A DNA stretch of 64,000 bases from Cristatella mucedo (lineage: Eukaryota > Bryozoa > Phylactolaemata > Cristatellidae): positions 13,769,001 through 13,833,000 of the forward strand of contig WPIO01000001.1 in assembly GCA_009760855.2 (NCBI GenBank), given 5' to 3'. The notes under the pieces were generated by a model that worked only from the letters and a program-made list of their open reading frames with translations, made no database searches and was not told the DNA's origin. Positions 48,901 through 60,900 of the stretch are shown piece after piece; position 1 is the first letter of the stretch, and each line of letters starts with the position of its first letter. The position numbers and the translations under genes were made by a program.

Positions 48901-51900
48901 TAATCAAAGCGCTTCAAATGAAAAGGCCGTCGCACATTCTAGCTGTGCTGGCAGCAGGTTACGATGCAGCTAGCCCTCCGATCACTCCAGTCCAGTCCAG
49001 TCCAGTCCGATCCAGTCGCTCGCCACTTTCGATCGTGCCTAGGCCACACCGATGCCCTTCAGAAGCCCCCTAGCAGGTGTGCCAATTGCCAGCGAGTGCA
49101 CATAGCGGTCACGCCACTGGCTTACCACTAGGCATGTGCCCAATGTCATAGATCTTGATAAAGTTGCAATCACGCTGAAGACTGGCAAGAAGGCCGGACT
49201 GCGTCGGGCACCAGCTAATTTTGCATATGTTTCTCTGCTCTTGGAACGTGTACACCTGCAACAAACGTCTGGGGACAATTGGAAAGAAATCTATCGATTC
49301 AGCGACCTCTCGTTAGGCGACCATATCAGCTCCACAGTCAAATCCGACTATTTTCAGCTTCATAACATTGCACAAATTCGGGCTTGTTTAGATAAGGATA
49401 CCACGTCCAAGTTGGTCCATGCATTCGTGACATCTCGTCTCGACTTCTGCAACTCACTGCTCACTGGCCTACCAGCATGTGCGATCAGACGATTGCAGCT
49501 GGTGCAAAACTCTGCAGCTAGGCTTGTCTATCGTGAGCGTCGCAGTTGCCACATTACTCCACTTCTCGCCGACCTGCACTGGCTACCGGTCAAGCAACGG
49601 ATTGACTTCAAGGTTTTGTCGCTCACTTTTAGGTCACTTCACTCTTTGGCTCCAGCCCATCTCTCAGATCTACTCCCCCACCAGGCCAAGCATCGTACCA
49701 CCTGCTTTTCGGAATCCAACAGTTTACCACTCCCTTGTACAAACCTCGAATCCTTTGGAGACCGTGCATTTAGTTCGTATGCTCCCAAAGCCTGGAACTC
49801 CCTCCCGACTTGCGTCAGAACATCCCCTGACTTGACCACATTTAAAAAGAGCTTAAAAACACACTTATTTAGGACAGCATTTAGTGGGTCCCTGTGATTC
49901 GTCCTTGATGTGCTTATGCGTGCTGACACTGTGCATGCTGCCACTAACCACATTTGCATGCTGACCCTATGCATGTCACCCCTAACCATGTTAGTCATTT
50001 TGTTTGTTTTTCAAGCATGATTTTACTTACCATTTAATTGCATTTCCCTTCACAGCAAATGTAAAGCGCCTAGAGAGAGATTAAGTTCTCCGAGGGCGCT
50101 TTATCAAGTGCATTATTATTATTATTATTCAAACAGGTGCAGCCGAAAAAACTGCGCTCGCTGAAGACGTACGTAGGAAAAACTGAGCAACAAGTTATTA
50201 GCGCTTTGTGGTGCAAACGAACGGCACAACACGATCGAAGTAACTCGCTCTGTTTGCTAGTAGCTCAGTGACGAGATAAACGAGAGGTAGAACATCTTGA
50301 GGATCCCTGCTTTTCGCAGCAACCAATCTGCTGAGCAAGCACCGGGAGCAAGCACCGGGAGCAAGAACCAGGAGCAAGCACCGGGAGCAAGCACAGATCT
50401 CCAGTCACTGCTTTTGCGAAAAATAAAGCAGTACGTATTGGCCGAGAACTAGCTTAGTGCTAATCGACACAAAAGCAGGTAGACAGCAGCGATAAACGAA
50501 GAGCGTGGACGAGCTTTATATACAGCAGTCGCAATAGCCGGACACGATCGCTGGTTGCCTGTCCCCGTCCCCCATCCATGTAACGCAACCTGTGCACGCA
50601 AAAGATAAGCAATGGACACAGGAAATGCTGCGAGGAACTGGTAGGGTTTCAGCTTCTTTCTAAATGTCATCCAGTCAGGGGATGTTGTGACGTCGGCCAC
50701 GACTGAGTTTGAGGCACGTTAAGGCACGGTCACCAAAGGATTAGAGGTAGATTCGAAAAGAAAACCCTCACGTGTGCAGAGATGGGGTTCTCGGGAAAGG
50801 TGAGCTGGTCGATTCATTTTCAGGGGCATGCTTTAGTAGCAAGCAAAGCCACTACTTAAAGGGGCTTTTCTGACTGCCAGAAAACCACGTGATGTACAAG
50901 ACCCTAATGCTAGCATTATGGGATAGGCCAAGCGAGTCCTCTTGTTATACCAGTCTTCAACTTACCAGTTATGGGCAAGCCTAGCGATTCAGAAATTGGA
51001 AATGCTAACGCTCAAAATCGGCTCTGTCAGCATGCCTCGTGTGTTGAATGTGCAGGAAATCTAGGTGCCATTTTCCAAAGTGACCTTTCATTAGACGATC
51101 ACATCAGGTCCACAGTCAAGTCTGTCTAATTTCAGCAACATAACATTGCTAAAATTCGGGCTTGTTTAGACAGAGATACCACATCTAAGTTGGTCCATGC
51201 ATTTGCGACATCCCATCTTGACTTGTGTAACTCACTGCTTGCTGGCCTGCCGGCATGTGCAATCAGGCGCTTACAGCGGGTGCAAAACTCTGCAGCTAGG
51301 CTTGCCTGTCGTGAGCATTGCAGTTGCCACATCATACCATACCACTTCTTGCCGACCTGCACCAGTCAAGCAACGGGTCGACTTCGAGGTTTTGTCACTC
51401 ACTTTTAGGTCCCTTTATTCTTTGGCTCCAGCCTACCTATCAGATCTACTCCCTTGCCAGGCCAAGCATCCTACCACCTGCTTTTTGGAATCCAACTGTT
51501 TACCCTTACCTCGTAAAAATCTCAAATCTTCTGGACACCATGCCTTATGCTCCCAAAGCCTGGAACTCACTCCCGAGTAACGTCACGACATCCCCTGACT
51601 TGTCCACATTTAAAAAGAAACTAAACGCCTCTACTTATCACGGCATTTATTGGGTCCCTGTGATTCGCCCTTCGTATATAAGTATCTGCTTACACTCTGC
51701 CTGCTGCTTGTGGATGTTAGCACCAAACGTTTGGTAATGCTTTATATGCAGCATCTGTAAAGTGCCTAGAGAGAGACAGATTCAGTTCTCTGAGGGTGCT
51801 ATACAAATGGTATTATTCTTATTATTACCGGAGCAACTATAGCAACAGATCCTGAAATTCCATAGTGCCTGTAACTAAAGCGACTTCTGCCTAACATCCT

Positions 51901-54900
51901 GAAGCAACGCGCAAGCACCTGAACCGTAGGCTAAGACCCAGAGGCTACCGAGCAAGCAGCATGACTTGCATGTAGTGACCACGATGGTACAAGGCTGAAG
52001 CCCCCCTGGCAAGGGGCATGCTGCCCACTACGATAGCCTGGCACAGACTAGGTCAATGCTAAGCCCAGCTCTCATTAAATTCTTCACCCTCCCCAATACA
52101 AATTTCTTAGCTATGTCTACTGTGAAGACATAGCTCATGGGTATGCAACCAATATTAAGTTGGTCCCTTCTAGAACAAAGGACGTGAATGAACAAATTAG
52201 TCGCACCCAATAATTTTGGCAGGTAAACACAAAAGGTCTACATGCTTGGCACATAGACCGTGTGAATTGAGTAACAGGAGACTGACATTGCTGCTTAAGT
52301 TGCCCCGAATTCGAAGCGTACTGCCAGTACCCACCGGTTTTTCAAAGCTTCTCGTGTCCCAAATGCACAGCTGACTTTCGACAAATGATGCAAGTAGCGT
52401 CTCATTGCGGGGATCGATGCAGACACCATGGACACACTTGGTAGTTGTGGTGATCGGTTTCATGTTTGAGTCTACAGAGGAGCAAGTGTGATACACTGAG
52501 CCGATTAGAAACCACGCACAGGCAGCTCAAAAACCAGCGCATCTACTGCCGTCTAAAAGAGTCTGCACGCCATTACCTCTTAGGTCATAGATACGCAAGT
52601 ATTTATTTATTCCAGTCACAAAGGTCTTTTTCGTACCACGGAACCATGCCAAAGAATGCGCAGCCTCGGACGAACCTATACACAAGCCGGAAAACAACAA
52701 CAGTGATTAGAAACCATTAACTAGAATAAGAGTTAGGTGTAACGATGCATGCGACTGAAGGTCCAGATATAGGGGTCACTCACCAAGCTCATAGAGAGCT
52801 TTGTACGAAGTTGTGTCACCATGGCCACCACCAGAAACATACGCACCAGCCTGACCACCCCACCTGTCAGGCGAAGCAGGGGCCATATCCTGCATCACAT
52901 CCCAAATTAGTATGCAGGGATCATTGCGAGTCTTGTCCAGACCAGCAGCAAGCTGAAAGGAAATGCCAGATAAGTTACTGTGCACAACACGGCAATATCA
53001 GTCGCCGGACTGCAGCCAGACACGTAGTCACATGATCCTCATCCACCCAGACGGTGCAAGAGCGCTCTGATGCAGTCCCAAGCACAGAGCAAAGTTGATC
53101 AACAGAGGCAGCACCAATGCCCCACTATCAGCTCGGTGAGCTCGGAGGCTACATATAAAGGATAACTTTTAACGAATCTATGATGCCCTCAGCATTCACA
53201 AGAATAGATTATTACACATATATTACTGGCAGCCATAAGTTTTGCCGAAACCACCCAACTATGGCCGCCTAGCCGGTTACTGATGCAGGAAGTTGTGAAA
53301 TCTACCCGGAGGGTTCAAACCAGTAAAACTGATACCAAAATACACACAACGGCCTAACGTGCGATCAATATATCATGACAACCACAGCACCACGGGTAGT
53401 AGAAGCACTAATAATAGTAGGATGTGGTTTTTCTCCGATTAGCAATTTCTGCATTTTTGGCTGGCATGGGCTCGCCGAGTTTCAGTGCTACATCGGATGG
53501 TATAGCATGCCAAACTGCTTACAATCTGTCCCATAATTTGGCCGGTGGTCTTATGCTGCTGTCTATAGGCCCCAGTCGACACTAAAACCACATCCTCTAA
53601 TCTTCCAATATTCGGTCGTCCAGCTGCTGTGCTGCCATTCCCCTCTCAAGGTTTGTTACTTTGTGTGCTTTCGTCAGTAGCGGAACTTTCTTTGCTACCC
53701 TAGCCATAAGACCGGCCGCATTCGCTGAGACTTCGCCGGTCCGTCTGCTCACTGCAGATCGTACCGATGCTAAGCTCGAGTGTTTGGCATGGACTTGAAT
53801 GCGATTAAAAAATGGCCCTTCAGGCACTTCATTTTCAGAAGCCGATCATCCCTCGTGTTAGAAGCCCAAAAGCATCCACACGCTGGCCGATTGTTTCCGC
53901 ATCTTACATAGGACAGCGCTCTCAATGATTCCTAGCTTTCGAGCAGTCATTCGGTTGCCGACCTTCCCAAGACGGTGAGATCACACCAGGTCCCTCACAA
54001 AATCCGGAAGGTGGCCTCCCCCTAAGCTACGCTACTTTAACTGCATACACGTGTCGATGCGGTCTGCAGCCATGGTCACTGGGTGTCTGACCAATGCCCA
54101 CGGTGCTAGTGCTTGAGAAGATGTTGCACCTTTTATTAAACGAATAACGTCTGCAATTGTAACCCATGAGATGTCGGCCTCATTTAAAGGAACTAAAACG
54201 ACACAAATACGCTCTGCTAGTGGATTTTTTTAGAATTACGATCATGTAACACGCCAGTGAGTGAGCTGAGTAATATCTTCAGCCTAGCGACTGAAATGCG
54301 CAACCGCAGTCGGCCATCGGCAACCAAGTTATCAGGTTGCTACGGATGTATAAAAAAAAAATGCCTACTGTCGGATTTTTCGGTATCAGTCCTCAGACGT
54401 CCTCCTGAGCAATAATTTACTGACCGAAACTCTATTTATTGAAAGCCAAAGAAATAAAATGGATTCTTTAGTATCTAACAAACATTTACTGTAGTTCCAA
54501 CAGCTACCGGCTGAGATAAATCAAATGTACTGACGAGAGGGCAAGTGCAGCTACCGGCTGAGATAAATCAAACATACTGACGAGAGGGCAAGTGCGGCTA
54601 AACTTATAATAATAATAAATATAATATAATTCATTTGTATAGCACCACAAGAGAACTAAATCTCGATTAAGGCGCTTCACATATGCCTCAGGGCTCGAGC
54701 CCACGACCTCAGCCAGACCTTAAGTCGGGGCGAGCACATTAACCGCTGGACCAACCTAGCTCGGCAACTTATGGCAGCTAGTGTACATGCAAACTAGTTT
54801 GCAACTTGGGCATTACACAATGAGAAGGATTTCCACATTTATGCCACGGAATGGAATTGCTTCATCATAGTTTACACATGCACACAAGCAAACACACCAC

Positions 54901-57900
54901 ATTCATATCCATGGGTATTATGCATGCCGAAATAAGTGCATCTCACAGCAGCTAGAGGCAGACTAGTAGTGCTCATGAATAAAGAGTAAAGAGCACCTAC
55001 CAATGGAAATTATCTATATTATATGGCCAACCATATCGCATGGCTCTGGTAGCACCACACTAACAGATCCATATAAAATCGACCAGTTTTACCTTTTTTT
55101 TAAATCGCCATTTTTTAAAGTCTACACAGTTTGCATGATTCCCTAGATATGATCACTCCTTCCTCATCAATTTCTAATGGTTAGGGGTAGCATGCTCGAT
55201 GAACAACAAGAATAACATGGTTAGGGGTGACATCCACAGGGTCACCACTCAACCATAGTGTACCTAAGCTAAGGAATGACTTGTACCACATACTGAGAAC
55301 CAATTCAAACCTGCCTATCCCGATGGACGATTTTTTCGAACAGCTTCGAATGCGGTGGAGTCAACACAGCACGACACAGTTTAGAGGCTAGTGCTGTCGA
55401 TGCCAAGCCCGAAACTGGCAGTCGCCGAGAACCGCACCCACTTTTTACCGACTCAGAACTTTGCTATTGCTGTTTTATCAACTTCTAAGAGCTTCATAAA
55501 TATTGTTACGCATAGTGTGAGGCTTAAGTTAACGTGGCAAGGAGAATTTTTGCCTGCAAGTCCTCCGATTGATCGCAACGGTCATTTAGGTAAGGGCATG
55601 TAAATACCTATGGACGTGAGTGCAAGAATATGCATTAGATAGAATATCCATTTAGACATTTGCAGAAATGTACTCCAGCCGACCGCCATTGCACCATACA
55701 GGAAGTACAGGCACGCATCTATACTGATGAGTTTTGCTACCCAACGATATATTAAATAGGGTTTGGCAGGACTGGCACTCAAGCACGAGACTATAGACCA
55801 TTGGCCGCGTGAGGTTTTGGTCCCCAGCCATTCATTTATGTTCAATACATAGCTCAGTGATTTCAAACAACGTACCAAATTGCTGTCGTCCGGGTTCCAT
55901 GCTAAGCAATAGCATTGTCGTCCGTGCTTCGGGGCTAAAACACAGGCCATAGCTCCATGCTGAGCACCAGATGAAGCAACGATACTGCATGGTATGCAGC
56001 CAGCTTGCACACAGCCTCAATAATCACAGCCAGATGCCATATGGTTAGCCGATAAAAAAATATACAAGCTGATTTAACAGCCTCTTTTGTATAGCAACAG
56101 AAGAGTCTCCGCAGCTATCCCCGCCACTTGCAGGGGCAATACAGGATCACCCACAGCAGGATTCGAAATCACGACCTCGGGACGGAGGCCATGAAAAGCA
56201 ACTGCCTTAACAGGTGTGCCATCACGGCCCCCAAGTGATGGGGACTTACCAAATTCGCGTCCCACCAGCCGGTCATTACTCTTCGAGTGCAGACTAGAAA
56301 AAGAATAAACACGTGTGCCTAGTAAGATGACATGGGTAGCAGCACAGCAGCAGCAGCTAAACAGGCATCAGCCAGCCTGGAATAGACAACACTCCCCAGG
56401 CCATCGAAGAAGCAATACAGTTTCTCATTTACCTAGTCAGTAGTATTTTGCCATTTGCTTGCCCGACTGCCACTAGGTGATCATGGTCCGGTTTTGGATA
56501 CCAAGCAATGCACTGCAAATTAGGGAGCACACATGCAGTTAAAGGTCTCCAAAAGCCAAAATTCCAGGCCCGGCACAGCGATTTAACTACAGTGCGTGAT
56601 TTAGTTTAGCCCAACAAGCTGAGGTGCTATGAAGAATACCTTTGGATAGACACTGTCGACATTAGGCGACAGCAGATAGCTGAAGGCATCGTCTGATAGC
56701 ACATTCTTGTCAGCTGAAAGGGTTAAAACAGATACATGGTAGTACAGCTTGCCCATTAATATCTTAATAGCTTCAACGATCGCACAGCATGAGCAGCTAC
56801 TAATCGATTAAAAGGCTCAAGTGAAATCACATGGTTGATCTAAAAACACAAAAGCTCAGTAAAGTAGTCACAGCAAAAATGGCTGCAGCCCGGTTCAATG
56901 TGCCAAGTAATTATTATCACATGCAACGGATATGCAGATTTCTGGTCACCATAGAGTAGCATGCTAGCTAAACAGTAACTCTTAAAAATGGCCAGCTAAT
57001 ACCACTCTGCTAATGGGCTTGAATCTGCTTGGACTAGACCAGCAGTGAGAGGAATTGCTAAGAGGGTGATAAAAAAAGGCAGTAAACTTGCAGTTTCTGT
57101 GCTCTTATCTGAAGTCTACACTAAATGAACCCTAAGGATTGCCAGAGGTCCATAATAACTGCAGCAGTACATATTCTCGTTTGAGAATAATCTCTTCATG
57201 GACTACATGAAGTTTATTACCCAGTATTAATAATAGTATGTAAGAGATTTCAATTTTTTATCCTTGGCAACTAAGTGCATTTTCCTAACAGCTAATTCCC
57301 GAAAAATAATTGAAAAATGGCTATTTTCCCACAAAATTTTTGCATCTGTCGTCAGGGCAACACTGTTTTTAAATTCTCATTTTTTCTGTTAGACATGGTC
57401 CTGACGTCAGGTTAGCACCTACAGCATTGCCTTGTGCCGCTACCCAAACTAGTGATGGTTGGGCCAACACAACAATATCAAGTATTATGCATAGAGATAT
57501 AACAGTACAGGTGCTTTAAACGAACATTTTGGTATATAGTATTGCAGAGTAAGAGGATAGTGAATAGCCATATTGATTTACATAGCATCAGTTAGCTTGC
57601 ACATGGTGGATGTATTTTGCTATATGTGTAGACAATCCAAGAGCAAAAAGTACTGCATGAAAGCATCTACGCTATGCGAGGACTAAACAAAGCATACTTC
57701 GGCATGCCTGCCGGGATCAAAGCAAGCTCTGGATAATGGCTAATTGGTATAATGGCAATTTTCTGTGCTTGTGAGGCATAAGCTATAAGGAAATAATACT
57801 ACCCGGGATAGAAATTGTGCTACAAAGCAGGCACTAACAATATGAGGGGGTGACTCTGCACATCAAGTAATGAGAACAGGTCATCTCTGGGCTAATCCGG

Positions 57901-60900
57901 TGGTGCTTACCATGATGTCAACTCCCGACAATAAGTTGCTTGTGCTAACATTCACTAATTACTTCAAGTTGCTGCTTCTCTGCTTATCACGAGTGTACAG
58001 TAACAAAGGCAATTGCTGCACATTACAGCTGGTGTACAATTGTTCAGCCAGGCTTGTCTGTCGCGAACATGGCAACTGCCATATTACACAGCTCATCACC
58101 GACCAGCACAGGGTATCTATCAAGCAGCATATCGACTTCAAGATTGCATCCTCCACTTTTAGGTTCCTCCATTCTCTTTCTCCAGCCTACCTATCAAAAA
58201 ATACTTCCTAATCAAGTTTTTCATCCTACCACCATCTCTCAGACTCAAATCGTTTCTCACTACAATCGTTTCTCTTTACAACCTCGAATTATCTTAAATC
58301 ATTTGCTGCATGTGTTGATGACATCCGCACATAAATGGCAGCAAATTTTCTAAAACTAAACGATGATAAAACTAACTTACTAGTTATGGGCAAACCCAGT
58401 GTGATTCAGAAATTGGAAAGGCTGACGATCAAAATTAACTCTGCCTACATATCTCCTGTTGAATCAGCTCGAAATCTAGGTGTCATGTTCCAACGTGACC
58501 TCTCGTTAGACGACCACATCAGCTCCACAGTCAAATCTGCCTACTTTCAGCTACATAACATTGCTAAAATTCGGGCTTGTTTAGATAAAGATACCACGTC
58601 CAAGTTGGTCCATGCATTCGTGACATCCCTTCTCGACTTCTGCAACTCACTGCTTACTGGCCTACCGACATGTGCAATCAGGCGATTGCAGCTGGTGCAA
58701 AACTCCGCAGCTAGACTTATCTGTCATGAGCGTTGCACTTGCCATGTCACACCACTTCTCGCCGACCTGCACTGGCTACCAGTCAAGCAACGGATTGACT
58801 TCAAGGTTTGTCACTCACTTTTAGGTCATTTCATTCTTTGGCTCCAGCCTATCTCTCAGATCTACTCCTCCACCAGGCCAAGCATCGTACCACCCGCTTT
58901 TCGGAATCCAACAGTCTACCAATACCTCGTACAAAGCTCAAATCCTTTGGAGACCGTTCATTTAGTTCATATGCTCCCAAAGCCTGGAACTCCCTCCCGA
59001 CTTGCATCAGAACATCACCTGACTTGACCACATTTAAAAAGAACTTAAAAACACACCAATTTAGGACAGCATTTAGTGGGTTCCTGTGATTCGTCCTTAT
59101 GTGCTTATGTGTGCTGACACTGTGCATGCTGCCACTAACCACATTTGCATACTGACCCTGTGCATGTCACCACTAACGTTGTAATTCATGTTGTTTGTTT
59201 ATCAAGCATGATATTACTCACCATCCAATTGCATTTTCCTTTGCAGCAAATGTAAAGCACCTAGAAAGAGATTTGAGTTCTCTGAGGGAGCTTTATCAAG
59301 TGCATTATTATTATTACAACGCATGTTAAGTGTGTAAAATATATTTAGTTCTCTGAGGGTGCTATAGAAGTGTAATAATAATAATTATGATTATGATTAT
59401 TAGCTGTGCCTTCTAAATAACCTCAAATTCTTTAGAGACAGAGCATTTCAGTTTGTTTGCTCCCAAAGCCTGGAACATACTCCCGACTGAAGTCACGACT
59501 TTCCCTGCCTTGATGACATTTAAAAAGAAGCTAAAGTACAGTGGTTTCTCACCGATTGCTCTGTCCACATGAATATTCTTTGTGTGCTCATGCGAGCAGA
59601 CACTGTGCATGTTATCATTAATCAATTGACAAGCTAACTTTCCACCCCATGTAAATGGCCCTAGAAAGAGATTTACTTACCATAGGCAGCTATATGCATG
59701 TCTATTATTCTTATTATTATTTTATGTTTCCATAAGTTTCAAATAATTGTGCTTGGATGCACTGCATCATTGAGAGGGCAACTGCGTGGAAGGAAGCTGT
59801 TTCAGCTGCCATTGCTGCCTGTTTCAGCACATATAGCCGTTGCTTAGGATGGGCAGGCGATAATAGAAGACTACCCAGGGATGCTGACCGAGCAGAGCAC
59901 TGGTGGCACAGAACCGTTCCTTAAGATTTGGGACTTTCAGCTCAAAGGTACGTACTTCATTGAGACAGATTCTGGGTTCGATACTAGCACACAATCCTTT
60001 AGTGACCACTGCAGGCAAGATGAAAGGGACTAGGGTTTTCCTGAAGCTCATATAAAATAAACGAGGCTGTTGAATCAGCCAAATTTTCCTTTTTTCTGCA
60101 GTCCCCTGTTTCTGTGTGCAGCTCTTTTCAATGCCAGAAGATCGGTGCTAAATGGCAAAAATGCCACGAGTGAGCTAGAGCGAGAAAAAGGTCGAGCACA
60201 TTTACTCTGATACAAACAAGCATCACGCTAATGGCAACAACGCACTGGTTGCATGTGAGCATCAACAAGTTAAGCAGTAGCTCCGACAAAGGGTAATTTT
60301 AAAAAGTAGGCATACGATGGATAACGGAAAGGGTAGTTTCAAAAGAAGACAACAAATTCCTGCAGAAAAATCAACTCCAAGTTCATAATTGTGATTGAAG
60401 TCTGCTGCCTAATGACACCACACGAATTTCGTAAAATGGATGGCATGCCAGGCGTAGATAAGGCGACATGTAGCGATTACTGCACGGTCAGGCTGGCGCC
60501 CAGTGAAAGCACACGGCACGGCAAGAAGAACTTCATGCGAAAAGAAGTAGTGCAAGCACGTGCACACGCGCACCGCCGGTCGAATTAACAAACTGCAGAG
60601 AACGCACGGGAAGCTAATAGATGAAATGAGTAGTTTTGACAGAGCCAAACCAGACAATAAAAAGACCCCAGGTAATCTTTATTCTGCGCACGTTATATGA
60701 TAAACATCGCATAGTCACTCTACGATAAGTGATCAAAAAGGTTTGGTGGTAAAACACTACCGCGGTGCGGCGCCTTACCTCGATCAACAAGAGCTGAGTC
60801 TTGAGTTCGGTTAAATTCTACCTGATATAAAGTTATTTCTGAGCCAAACGTGATATATTTGTCCTCGGCACTCGGTGACCATAAAACTTCCCACTTCGCA

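Noticed and set aside
48987-49018. Possible CRISPR-like or regulatory array (ccagt repeats)
   Set aside because: Pure short tandem repeat without spacers in a eukaryotic intron; a simple minisatellite.
49136-49897. A 253-codon plus-strand open frame that looks like a single gene
   Set aside because: Its first third is antisense of a MIOS exon and its intron edge; the rest is the C-terminal part of a truncated LINE ORF2.
56773-56845. Possible alternative MIOS N-terminal exon ([16 protein letters not shown])
   Set aside because: No donor in the needed phase. The true first coding exon was found at 60779-60917 with strong similarity and a matching phase.
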